This document shows positions 16,885 through 27,478 of a DNA stretch of 64,000 nt, piece by piece; within the stretch, counting starts at the first letter, position 1; each line of letters starts with the position of its first letter. The position numbers were made by a program, and so were the translations under genes. The stretch comes from Stenotrophomonas sp. UBA7346 (GTDB lineage Bacteria > Pseudomonadota > Gammaproteobacteria > Xanthomonadales > Xanthomonadaceae). Where the stretch lies: the NCBI GenBank assembly GCA_002471015.1, contig DKPB01000055.1:62001-126000 (forward strand), written 5' to 3'. The notes below the pieces were generated by a model. The model had not been told where the DNA came from and did not search any database. It saw nothing but the letters and a program-made list of their open reading frames with translations.

Positions 16885-17850
16885 TCAGCCTGCTGCTGTG
16901 GCTGAGGGTGGGGTGCGCAGTAGCTCGACGAGAGTTGGTTCCTTGGCCAGGCGCTCGGCCATGAAGGCGATGAAGGCTGTCAGCTTCGGCGGCAAATGCC
17001 GCGTCGGCGCATACAGCACCCAGGCCTGGCCGCCATAGTTGCTTTGGAATGTCCAGTCACGCAGTACCTGTACGATGCGGCCTTCCTGCAGGGCGTGCTT
17101 GGCCGTGAAGTAGGGCAAACTGCCGATGCCGAGGTGGTTGAGCACGGCGTCCAGGCGTGCGCCGGTATGGTTGACGGCATAGCGGCCGCGCACGTTGACG
17201 CTGACGCTCCTGCCTTGGCGCTGCAGTTTCCAGCGGGCGTCGCCGGGCTCTTCGCCCAGATAGATGCAGTCGTGATCACGCAAGTCCTGGGGCTGCCGTG
17301 GCGTTCCCCGTGCGGCCAGGTACTGCGGCGATGCACACAATAGATGGTCGATGGCCAGCAGCGGGCGCCCCATCAGGCCGGGCGCGGGATGGTCGGAAAT
17401 GCGGATGGCCAGATCGATCTCGTCATCAATCAGATCCAGCTTGCGGTCCTCGAAGCGCAGCAGTAGATCCACCTTGGGGTAGCGCGCCAGAAAGTCGGCA
17501 ACGTGGGGATGGATCAAGGCTCTTCCCACGGCCTTGGGCACGCTGACACGCACCAGCCCCTGCGGCTCGGGACTGAGTTGATGCGAAATCGACATGACCG
17601 ATTGGGCGGCGCTGGAAACGTCGCTGCAGCGCTGGAACACTTCCTGGCCAAGATCACTCAGGCGCAGCTTGCGTGTGGAGCGCTGCAGCAGGCGGATGCC
17701 GAGTGCTTTTTCCAGGCGGGCCACCGAGCGGCTGGTGGCCGACGGCGTGGCACCGAGCTGGCGTGCGGCTTCAGAGAAGCTGCCGGTTTCCACGACCTTT
17801 ACGAAGGTGACCATATCGGCCATCAGCGCGACGCTTTTATTTGTGCTCAT
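16885..17850 (-). CDS. LysR-family regulator, divergent from a LysE-type exporter
   Basis: The 321-residue regulator has an N-terminal HTH (VTFVKVVETGSFSEAARQLG, then TPSATSRSVARLEKALG) and a substrate-binding domain from ~residue 90 (LVRVSVPKAVGRALIHPHV). The start MSTNKSVALM at 17850 fits the family. A longer frame to 18018 would run through the divergent promoter region. It is divergent from the LysE-family gene at 18100, the usual regulator-exporter layout, so it probably controls that exporter. Confidence 0.88.
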   Translation of the reverse strand: MSTNKSVALMADMVTFVKVVETGSFSEAARQLGATPSATSRSVARLEKALGIRLLQRSTRKLRLSDLGQEVFQRCSDVSSAAQSVMSISHQLSPEPQGLVRVSVPKAVGRALIHPHVADFLARYPKVDLLLRFEDRKLDLIDDEIDLAIRISDHPAPGLMGRPLLAIDHLLCASPQYLAARGTPRQPQDLRDHDCIYLGEEPGDARWKLQRQGRSVSVNVRGRYAVNHTGARLDAVLNHLGIGSLPYFTAKHALQEGRIVQVLRDWTFQSNYGGQAWVLYAPTRHLPPKLTAFIAFMAERLAKEPTLVELLRTPPSATAAG

Positions 17851-18099
17851 GGCGCAAGAATGATTTGGTTTTGCAGGTGATTCCGCGAGTCTGATCCGGC
17901 GCTTAGTATTTTTCCAGCCGGATGTGCTGGCCGCAGCGTGAAGCGCATTGGCGTGGCGCCCCCGGCGCGGCGGTTTGGTTGAGCCTGCCTTGTCGAAAGC
18001 CGATTGCGGATCTGCCACGTACGCGCTGTTGGCCCCGCTCGGCGCGGAGCGTAGGCCTGCGCCTTCAGATCACCCTGAAATCTTATCGGACTGCCATTT

Positions 18100-18762
18100 G
18101 TGACCAGCTATTACCCCGAGTTCATTTCCCTGGCCTTGATCCACTTGTTGGCCGTCATCGCACCGGGGCCGGATTTTGCCGTTACGGTGCGGCAAAGTGT
18201 GCGGGAGGGCCGGCTCGCGGGGATGTGGGTAGCCATCGGCATTGGTGCGGGCATTTCGGTCCACGTGCTCTACACCTTGCTGGGCGTGGGCGCGCTGCTG
18301 CACACCCATCCGTCGTTGATGGTTGTGGCCAAGCTTGCTGGCGCCGCATATCTGCTCTACCTGGTGTTCTCTTTTCTGCGTAGTGCGGGCAAGCAAGCGC
18401 TTGTTGTCGACCTGGCGCCGGACGCGCTCAGCCAGGGCAGTGGGCGCCGTTCGTTTGTGCTGGGCTTCATGACCAATGCGACGAACCCGAAGGCGACGCT
18501 GTTCTTCCTGGCCATCTTCACTACGGTGGTCAGTGCCACGACACCGTTGAAGATCCAGGCGCTCTACGGCGTCTGGATGTGCCTGGTCAACGCTGGATGG
18601 TTTGTGCTGGTCAGCCTGCTGTTTGCCCAGCCAGGGATACGGCAGAAGTTTCTGCGCCTGGGCGGGCGGCTGGAGGCGTTCATGGCGCTGGTGTTTCTGG
18701 CGTTCGCGCTGCGCCTGCTGTGGGATGTGGGAGGCAGCTGGTTGGAGGCGGCTGCGGGTTGA
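18100..18762 (+). CDS. LysE/RhtB-family amino-acid exporter
   Basis: The 220-residue inner-membrane protein starts with GTG and has about six hydrophobic segments. The family hallmark near the N-terminus is seen as LLAVIAPGPDFAVTVRQS, and the later conserved GFMTNATNPKATLFFLAIF is typical of RhtB-type exporters. The substrate is unknown (amino acid or homoserine lactone type). It is paired with the divergent LysR gene. Confidence 0.9.
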   Translation: MTSYYPEFISLALIHLLAVIAPGPDFAVTVRQSVREGRLAGMWVAIGIGAGISVHVLYTLLGVGALLHTHPSLMVVAKLAGAAYLLYLVFSFLRSAGKQALVVDLAPDALSQGSGRRSFVLGFMTNATNPKATLFFLAIFTTVVSATTPLKIQALYGVWMCLVNAGWFVLVSLLFAQPGIRQKFLRLGGRLEAFMALVFLAFALRLLWDVGGSWLEAAAG

Positions 18763-18798
18763 GCTGGGCGGTGTGGTTTGGAGGGGCAGGGGAGATGA

Positions 18799-18821
18799 TG
18801 CCGAGCATGGCTCGGCACTAC
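18799..18821 (-). repeat. SMAG palindromic repeat (single copy)
   Basis: TGCCGAGCATGGCTCGGCACTAC reads on the minus strand as a GTAG-headed palindrome (GTAGTGCCGAGC then GCTCGGCA). It lies between the convergent LysE and POT genes. The GTAG end and hairpin match the SMAG family of S. maltophilia. Confidence 0.85.
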
Positions 18822-18842
18822 CGTGTTTGCGGGTGCCTTGGG

Positions 18843-20606
18843 TCAACGCACGCCGTGCATCATCCGCTTGAGCAATGGTGAGGCGAGCAGGGCGACTGCC
18901 GCGCAGCCCAGGCCTATCCACATCAGCAGCCAGAACAGGTGTTCGTAGCGGCCCGCGGCCTCAGCGATGTTCATCACTTCGCCTTCGGGTACATCGATGG
19001 CGGCCAGCTTGCCGAACAATGCGGCCAGCGTCTCGGAGAACGCGGTGGCCAGGAACCAGGTGCCCATCATCAGGCTGACCACGCGCGGTGCGGCCAGCTG
19101 GGTGACGGCCGACAGGCCCACCGGCGACAGGCACATCTCGCCGATTTCCAGGATCAGGTAGGCCAGCACCAGCCACCACACGCTGGCCATTTCGCCGGTG
19201 GCGCCCACCTGTTGTGCGGCCAGCGCAAGCGGTACGAATGACAAGGCGCCGAACACCAGGCCAAACGATGACTTGAGCGGCTTGGACGGATCCAGCCTGC
19301 GCTTGTCCAGCCATGCCCACAGCGCGGCAAACAGCGGTGCCAGCAGCACCAGGAACAATGCACCCAGATAGGTCAGCGAACCGGCGGTCTGCGGCAACAC
19401 CAGGCAGTCACGCACCAGCATCACCAGCATGGCCGCAACGATCAGCGCAAACAGCAGGCGCGGTGCAGCGGAGGCGGGGTTGCGGTCGGACAGGTGTGCT
19501 GCCACCACGAAACCCAGCGGCGCCAGCAGCAGCGAAACGATGGACCACGGCAGCGGCGTGCCCTCGCGGATCACCAGTGAAGGCACCAGATCCTTACTCA
19601 ACAGGCGGTCGGTGAAGGTAACCCAGGAGCCGTAGGTCTGCTCGTACAGGGTGAAGAACACCAGTGCCATGAAGATCAGCACCATCAGCGCGATCATCTG
19701 CTGACGCTGCACCGGTGTGCATTGCGTGCCGGTGAACCAGGCAAACCACAGCAGCACGCCGCCCAGCACCACGATCATCAGCATCAGCGCCAGGCTGATT
19801 TCGCCGCCGAGTGCGAATGCACCGTTGGCTGCTGCCCACATCAGTGCTGCCACCGGCACCACGCCCACAATGGCCACGGCGTAGATCAGCCATTCTCGCG
19901 GCAGGCCCAGCACGCGCTCGCGCAGGGTGGCCGGTTGCGGCGGCTCGGCATGGCCGTGCAGGTACTTCTGGCCCCACAGGAACATCGCCAGGCCAACCAG
20001 CATGCCGATACCGGCGGCGCCGAAGCCGTACTTCCAGCCATAGGCTTCGCCGAGGAAGCCGCAGACCAGCGAGGCGAACAGCGCCCCCAGGTTGATGCCG
20101 GCGTAGAACAGCGAGAAGCCCGAGTCGCGCCGCGGGTCGTTCTCCGGGTAGAGCTTGCCGACGATGGTGGAGATGTTGGGCTTGAGGAAGCCCACGCCCA
20201 TGATGATCAGGGCCAGCGACAGGTAGGTGACCGACAGCGCAGCTTCGTCGCGTACCACCTCGCCGGCGACGCGATGGGCGGCGTGGCCCTCGAAGGCCAT
20301 GCCGGCATGGCCGAGCACCAGCAGGATGCCGCCGAACACCACCGCCTTGCGCATGCCCAGCCAGCGGTCGGCCAGCAGGCCGCCAAACACCGGGATGCAG
20401 TAGACCAGGCCGCCATAGGCCCCCAGCAGGTCAAGCCCGGCCTTGTCGCCGAACAGGTGGTATTTGGTCAGGTACAGCAGCAGCAAGGCCTTCATGCCAT
20501 AGAAGGAGAAGCGCTCCCACATCTCGGTGAAGAAGCAGACGTAGACGCCCTTGGGGTGGCCGAGGAAATCGTTGGAGCCCGCCGCGGGCAAGGAAGTGGT
20601 GGACAT
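18843..20606 (-). CDS. POT-family proton-dependent oligopeptide transporter
   Basis: This 587-residue inner-membrane symporter for di/tripeptides carries the E-x-x-E-R motif in TM1 (FFTEMWERFSFYGM), the PTR2 signature near LLADRWLGMRKAV and FSLFYAGINLGALFAS in TM5. About fourteen hydrophobic segments are seen, as in the bacterial POT group with two extra helices. It lies next to the OPT transporter and the S9 peptidases, which fits a peptide-scavenging lifestyle. Confidence 0.93.
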   Translation of the reverse strand: MSTTSLPAAGSNDFLGHPKGVYVCFFTEMWERFSFYGMKALLLLYLTKYHLFGDKAGLDLLGAYGGLVYCIPVFGGLLADRWLGMRKAVVFGGILLVLGHAGMAFEGHAAHRVAGEVVRDEAALSVTYLSLALIIMGVGFLKPNISTIVGKLYPENDPRRDSGFSLFYAGINLGALFASLVCGFLGEAYGWKYGFGAAGIGMLVGLAMFLWGQKYLHGHAEPPQPATLRERVLGLPREWLIYAVAIVGVVPVAALMWAAANGAFALGGEISLALMLMIVVLGGVLLWFAWFTGTQCTPVQRQQMIALMVLIFMALVFFTLYEQTYGSWVTFTDRLLSKDLVPSLVIREGTPLPWSIVSLLLAPLGFVVAAHLSDRNPASAAPRLLFALIVAAMLVMLVRDCLVLPQTAGSLTYLGALFLVLLAPLFAALWAWLDKRRLDPSKPLKSSFGLVFGALSFVPLALAAQQVGATGEMASVWWLVLAYLILEIGEMCLSPVGLSAVTQLAAPRVVSLMMGTWFLATAFSETLAALFGKLAAIDVPEGEVMNIAEAAGRYEHLFWLLMWIGLGCAAVALLASPLLKRMMHGVR

Positions 20607-20818
20607 CGGCCGCCGCGGGTACTGGGAGGAGGGCGAGTATAGGCATGTGCCGGTGCTGCGGAATGCCGCGATGCGGCATCTTGCCGAAACGGTGCGTTGG
20701 CCGTGCCCAATACGGGCCAGGGCTGTGCCGAAAGCTGCGTGATATGACAGCGCGACTGGACTTGCTGTTAAGCGGGCGTTAGCTTGGCGAGGGTTTTTTT
20801 GCCATCCAAGGGCTTTCC

Positions 20819-22810
20819 ATGAACAACGCTGCGCCTGCGCAGCTCACATTCCGCGCGGTGGTACTTGCCGTCGTGCTGGCTGTGGTGCTGTCCGCCGCCA
20901 ATGCTTACCTGGGCCTGTTCGCAGGCTTGACCATTGCTACCGCCATTCCGGCCGCCGTCGTTTCGATGGGCGTGCTGCGTCTGCTCGGTGGCGGCACCAT
21001 TCTTGAGAACAACATCGTCCAGACCGGTGCTTCGGCCGGCTCGTCGATTGCCGCCGGCGTGATCTTCACGATCCCGGCGCTGGTGATCATGGGGTACTGG
21101 CCGGACTTCAAGTACTGGTGGGTGCTGGGTATCGCTGGCCTGGGTGGCCTGCTGGGCGTGCTGTTCTCGGTGCCGCTGCGGCGCTCGATGATCGTCGAGG
21201 ATCCGCTTCCCTTCCCGGAAGGCAAGGCCGCCGCGGAAGTGCTCAAGGCCGGTGAAAACCCCGGCCCGGGCATGAAGATCCTGGGTATTTCGGCGGCCAT
21301 CGGCGGCCTGGTGAAGCTGGCGGCAGCCTCGGGCCTGCGCATCTTCCCCGATGCCTGGGCACAGGCCGCCTATGTGGGCAGCTCCAAGGTCACCGCCTTC
21401 ATCGGCACCAACCTGTCGCCGGCGCTGCTGGGCGTGGGTTACATCGTCGGCCTGAACGTCGGCATCGTGGTGCTGTCCGGCTCCATCCTGTCCTGGCATA
21501 TCGCCATTCCGCTGTACCAGGCGTTCTTCATGGGCACCAACCCGGAGCTGGCGGCGTCCATCGCCAACGCCCCGGCCGCCGATGCGGCCTTTGCCATCTG
21601 GGGTTCGCAGATCCGTTACCTGGGCGTGGGCGCCATGCTGATCGGCGGCGTCTGGACCCTGTTCTCGCTGCGCAAGTCGCTGCTCAATGGCGTCAAGAGC
21701 GGTTTTGCCGCTGCGCGCAAGAGCAGTGGCCCGGCCCTGGCCGAGACCGAGCGCGACCTGCCGATGAAGTGGATGCTGATCGCGCTGATCGCCTTCACCC
21801 TGCCGCTGCTGGGTCTGTACCAGGCCATCGTCGGCCAATGGCACGTGTCGATCCCGATGACCATCATCATGATCGTCGCCGGCTTCCTGTTCGTGTCGGT
21901 GTCGGCTTACCTGGCCGGTCTGATTGGTTCGTCCAACAACCCGGTCTCGGGCATCACCATTTCCACCATCCTGTTTGCCTCGGTGGTGCTGGTGGCGCTG
22001 CTGGGCAAGGATGGTCTGGTTCCGGTTGGCGTTGGCGGCGCCCCGCTGGGCGCGGTGGCCGCGATCATGATCGGCGCGGTGGTCTGCTGTGCGGCCGCCG
22101 TTGGCGGTGACAACCTGCAGGACCTCAAGGCCGGCTATCTGGTCGGTGCCACGCCGTGGAAGCAGCAGCTGATGCTGGGTATCGGTGCATTCTCCTGCGC
22201 CCTGATCATGGCGCCGGTGCTGAACCTGCTGGCTCATGCCTACGGCATCGGCGCGCCGACGGCTGAACACCCGAACTCGCTGGCCGCACCGCAGGCCAAC
22301 CTGATGGCCTCGGTGGCCCGTGGTCTGTTTGGCGGCGAACTGCCGTGGACGATGATCGCGCTGGGCGCAGGCGTTGGCGCGGTGATCATTGCCGTTGACG
22401 AGTGGCTGAAGAAGAGCGGCAAGCGTTTCCGCGTGCCGGTGCTGGCTGCTGCCATTGGTATCTACCTGCCGCTGGAACTGATGGTGCCGATCTTCCTGGG
22501 CGGCCTGCTGGCCCACCTGGTCGAGCGTTTCCACAAGCTGCGTGCCGACGATGAAGAAGGCCGCGACCGCGTGCACCGCCCGGGCGTGCTGTTTGCTGCC
22601 GGCCTGATCACCGGTGAGGCCTTGATGGGTATCGCCATCGCCGTGCCGATCGTGGTCAGTGGCAAGGGCGACATCCTGGCACTGCCGCTGGGCGGCTTTG
22701 CCGACACCTGGGCGACCTTGTCGGCCTGGGTGGGTCTGTTCGTGCTGTTCCTGGTTGGCCTGCTGCTGTACCGCATCGGCAAGAAGGGCGAGCCGGCGGC
22801 GAAGGCCTGA
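20819..22810 (+). CDS. OPT-family oligopeptide transporter
   Basis: The 663-residue integral membrane protein has many hydrophobic segments. Typical OPT sequence includes AANAYLGLFAGLTIATAIPA near the N-terminus, ILENNIVQTGASAGSSIAAG and the later GSSNNPVSGITISTILF. It probably imports oligopeptides or metal-chelates across the inner membrane. It is divergent from the POT gene over a ~210-base gap. Confidence 0.93.
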   Translation: MNNAAPAQLTFRAVVLAVVLAVVLSAANAYLGLFAGLTIATAIPAAVVSMGVLRLLGGGTILENNIVQTGASAGSSIAAGVIFTIPALVIMGYWPDFKYWWVLGIAGLGGLLGVLFSVPLRRSMIVEDPLPFPEGKAAAEVLKAGENPGPGMKILGISAAIGGLVKLAAASGLRIFPDAWAQAAYVGSSKVTAFIGTNLSPALLGVGYIVGLNVGIVVLSGSILSWHIAIPLYQAFFMGTNPELAASIANAPAADAAFAIWGSQIRYLGVGAMLIGGVWTLFSLRKSLLNGVKSGFAAARKSSGPALAETERDLPMKWMLIALIAFTLPLLGLYQAIVGQWHVSIPMTIIMIVAGFLFVSVSAYLAGLIGSSNNPVSGITISTILFASVVLVALLGKDGLVPVGVGGAPLGAVAAIMIGAVVCCAAAVGGDNLQDLKAGYLVGATPWKQQLMLGIGAFSCALIMAPVLNLLAHAYGIGAPTAEHPNSLAAPQANLMASVARGLFGGELPWTMIALGAGVGAVIIAVDEWLKKSGKRFRVPVLAAAIGIYLPLELMVPIFLGGLLAHLVERFHKLRADDEEGRDRVHRPGVLFAAGLITGEALMGIAIAVPIVVSGKGDILALPLGGFADTWATLSAWVGLFVLFLVGLLLYRIGKKGEPAAKA

Positions 22811-22814
22811 TTTT

Positions 22815-23219
22815 CCCTTCTCCCCTTGTGGGAGAAGGTGCCCGAAGGGCGGAAGAGGGGAGCTTTTGGTTTTGAGTTGGCCGGGGCTTGGAGCCAAAGC
22901 CAAAGCCAAAGCCAAAGCCAAAGCCAAAGCACCCCTCCCCAGCCCTCCCCTTGGCCTGCGGCCAAAGGGAGGGGGCTCAAGCCAAAGCCGCCCTTGGGCG
23001 GCTTTGCTGTTTTTCTCTTCTCCCGCTTGCGGGGGAACAAAGGGCCTGCCCCCGCGAAGGCGGGGGTGCCCGAAGGGCGGATGGGGGGAGTTTTTGATTT
23101 TGACTTGGCAGGAGGCTTGAAGCTTTAGAGCCAAAGCACCCCTCCCCAACCCTCCCCTTGGCCTGCGGCCAAAGGGAGGGGGCTCAGGTCTAAGCCGCCC
23201 TTGGGCGGCTTTGCTGTTT
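22815..23219. repeat. Intergenic repeat cluster: GCCAAA microsatellite and duplicated ~90-bp units
   Basis: The gene-less ~500 bases between the OPT and S9 genes hold three kinds of repeat. The first is the dispersed hairpin CTTCTCCCCTTGTGGGAGAAG with its GTGCCCGAAGGGCGGA tail (22818-22862). The second is six perfect GCCAAA units (22893-22928). The third is two near-identical ~90-bp copies (22924-23012 and 23130-23219) holding the CTCCCCTTGGCC/GGCCAAAGGGAG hairpin and the GCCGCCC TTGG GCGGC hairpin. No gene is supported here; long frames reading as (Ala-Leu)n or (Lys-Pro)n are products of the microsatellite. Confidence 0.85.
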
Positions 23220-23309
23220 GCGGCGGTTGCCGGGCCATGACTTCAAGCCTTTGCAGTGGGGCAGGCTGGACGCCTAACATCGGGGTTTGTCTTTGCCTGG
23301 GAGTTGCCC

Positions 23310-25370
<2,061 letters not shown>

Positions 25371-25379
25371 GCAGGTGAG

Positions 25380-25410
25380 GAAGGGCGTGCCATTGGCGCG
25401 CCCTTCTTTG
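25380..25410 (+). terminator. Intrinsic terminator after the S9 peptidase
   Basis: AAGGGCG (25381-25387) pairs with CGCCCTT (25399-25405), followed by CTTTG. It sits ten bases after the stop codon. The U-tract is short. Confidence 0.6.
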
Positions 25411-25469
25411 CAGCGGGGAGTGCATTACTGGCCCTCCATCGTTGCGATGATCGCAAAGGAGAATGCGCA

Positions 25470-25700
25470 ATGGGAATGTTCAGTATCTGGCACTGGTTGA
25501 TCCTGCTGTTTCTGTTCGCCGTTGCTGCCAGCCTGGTTGGCCTGATCGTCTGGTTCGCCAAGCGCTCGTCCAAGGCCCCTGGCAGCCCGGTGGCAAGCGC
25601 GCAGAAGCGCCTGCAGCAGCTGGAAGAATTGCGTGCACAAGGCCTCATCAGCAATGAGGAATACGCCAGGCAGCGTGCGGCCATCGTCACCGGGCTGTGA
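25470..25700 (+). CDS. Small SHOCT-domain membrane protein
   Basis: The 76-residue protein has an N-terminal transmembrane helix (WLILLFLFAVAASLVGLIVWF). A C-terminal SHOCT motif follows (LQQLEELRAQGLISNEEYARQ), a short helical-hairpin element found at the ends of many bacterial membrane proteins. The function is unknown. It stands between the S9 peptidase and the first DUF819 gene. Confidence 0.82.
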   Translation: MGMFSIWHWLILLFLFAVAASLVGLIVWFAKRSSKAPGSPVASAQKRLQQLEELRAQGLISNEEYARQRAAIVTGL

Positions 25701-25889
25701 GCCGGGTGCGGCTGGATGCTGGCGGTTGCGGAAGTGTTTGACTCCGGCCTGGAGGGCTGGCGAGCGGCGACGGATGCGCCCGTGTGTCCCGTCCTGCGCA
25801 AGTGCTGTCTCCGTTCCGGTGCGGTGTGTCTGCAGGTTCCATCCATGGGCAAGGGGTTTGCCCACATACACGCATCAAGGGGATAGACG

Positions 25890-27143
25890 ATGATGGCAGC
25901 CGCAACAGGCGCACTCATCAGCAATGACATCATCGTGTTCGGCCTGATCGCCGCCACGCTGGGGGTTATTTTCTGGACGTCGGGCAGCAGCAACCCGCTG
26001 CTGAAGAAGTTCTACAGCTTTGTGCCGGCGTTGTTGCTGTGCTACTTCATACCGGGTGTGTACAACACCTTCGGCTTGATCGATGGTGAAACCACCAAGC
26101 TCTACAACCCGATCGCGCGCGATGTGTTCCTGCCAGCCGCGCTGGTGTTGTTGACGCTGTCCATCGACCTGAAGGGCATCCTCGGCCTGGGCTGGAAGAT
26201 GCTGGCCATGTACGTGGCGGCGGTGCTGAGCATCATGCTGGGTGCGGTGGTGGCCTTCCAGCTGATGGCCTGGCTGCATCCGGAGACCGTGGCAGGTAGC
26301 ACCTGGGGCGGCATGGCGGCGCTGGCCGGCAGCTGGATCGGTGGCGGTGCCAATATGCTGGCGATGAAGGAAATCTTCGAAGTCGACGCCACCACCTTCG
26401 GCCAGTTTGCGGTGGTGGACGTGGGCGTGGGCTATGTATGGATGGCGGTGCTGATCTTCTTCGCCTCGCGTGCGCCGGCCATGGACAAGCGCAGCGGTGC
26501 CGACACCACGGCACTGGATGACCTGCGCGACCGGGTTGCCAACTACCAGGCGCAACATGCGCGTATTCCTGCACTGGGCGACCTGATGGTGATGGCCGGC
26601 ATCGCGTTTGGTGCGGTGGCGCTTTCGCATGGCCTGGCCGCTCCGTTGGCCAACTGGTTTGCTTCCAATGTCAGCTGGTCCAGCTCGGTGAGCATGGACA
26701 AGCCTTTTGTCTGGGTGGTGTTGCTGGCCACCTTCATTGGTCTTGGCTTGAGCTTTACCCGCGCCCGCGAGCTGGAGGGCGTCGGCGCGTCGAAGTGGGG
26801 CTCGATGTTCCTGTACTTCCTGATCGCCTGCATCGGCATGCAGATGGATCTATTGGCCCTGCTGGAAAAGCCCTGGCTGTTCGCGCTGGGCGTGCTGTGG
26901 ATCGGCGTGCACATCGTGCTGCTGTGGCTGGCCGGCAAGCTGCTGAAGGTGCCGTTCTTCTATTTCGCCATTGCATCGCAGAGCAATATCGGTGGCCCGG
27001 CCTCAGCGCCCGTATTGGCGACCGCCTTCCATCCGGCCTTGGCGCCGGTAGGCGTGTTGTTGGGCACCTTGGGCTATGCGGTGGGTACGGGTGCGGCCTA
27101 TGTGGTCGGGATTACCTTGCGGGCGATGGCTGGGGCGGGGTGA
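25890..27143 (+). CDS. DUF819-family membrane protein (first of a tandem pair)
   Basis: The 417-residue protein has about ten or more hydrophobic segments. It belongs to the YjcL/DUF819 family, recognisable from PALLLCYFIPGVYNT, YNPIARDVFLPAALVLLTLS and AALAGSWIGGGANMLAMKE. The family is distantly related to sodium-coupled carboxylate transporters and its substrate is not established. The ATG at 25890 is preceded by AAGGGG. It is paralogous along its whole length to the gene at 27479; the conserved IACIGMQMDLL block occurs in both. Confidence 0.88.
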   Translation: MMAAATGALISNDIIVFGLIAATLGVIFWTSGSSNPLLKKFYSFVPALLLCYFIPGVYNTFGLIDGETTKLYNPIARDVFLPAALVLLTLSIDLKGILGLGWKMLAMYVAAVLSIMLGAVVAFQLMAWLHPETVAGSTWGGMAALAGSWIGGGANMLAMKEIFEVDATTFGQFAVVDVGVGYVWMAVLIFFASRAPAMDKRSGADTTALDDLRDRVANYQAQHARIPALGDLMVMAGIAFGAVALSHGLAAPLANWFASNVSWSSSVSMDKPFVWVVLLATFIGLGLSFTRARELEGVGASKWGSMFLYFLIACIGMQMDLLALLEKPWLFALGVLWIGVHIVLLWLAGKLLKVPFFYFAIASQSNIGGPASAPVLATAFHPALAPVGVLLGTLGYAVGTGAAYVVGITLRAMAGAG

Positions 27144-27422
27144 TCCCCAGCGCGCTGCGCGCTTCCCCCGCTCCGCGCCCCAGCCCTTGCGCTGGCGCAA
27201 GGGCGTTCAAGGCGCAGCGAACCTTTGGTTCGCAAGCTGCGCCTTTCACCCCGCAAGGGGAGAGGGGCTTTGAAGCACTGCGAGCGCAAGCATTGCCAGC
27301 AATTGCAGCTGCAGCCCCTCTCCCCTTGCGGGAGAGGGGTTGGGGAGAGGGGGAAGGCGCGCAGCGCTGCTCTCGCTGAACAAGACCCCCTGTCCACCAC
27401 CATGCTAGGCTCCACCTACCCA
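27144..27422. repeat. Intergenic stretch with dispersed hairpin repeats
   Basis: The ~280 gene-less bases between the DUF819 paralogs hold two facing copies of the dispersed CCCCGCAAGGGGAGAGGGGC / CCCCTCTCCCCTTGCGGGAG hairpin (about 27249-27270 and 27316-27350). Frames through it on either strand are Arg/Pro-rich and unsupported. Confidence 0.7.
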
Positions 27423-27448
27423 CGCCACGTCACCAACGTGGCGTTTTT
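27423..27448 (+). terminator. Terminator-like hairpin in the leader of the second DUF819 gene
   Basis: CGCCACG (27423-27429) pairs with CGTGGCG (27437-27443), followed by TTTTT. It lies only 31 bases before the ATG at 27479. It may end transcription from the first DUF819 gene or act as an attenuator for the second. Confidence 0.65.
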
Positions 27449-27478
27449 ATTTCCCTTCGATCGACAGGAACAGGCCTT

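Noticed and set aside
20768..23149. A 793-codon minus-strand frame containing Ala-Leu repeats
   Set aside because: Antisense shadow of the OPT transporter extended through the GCCAAA microsatellite.
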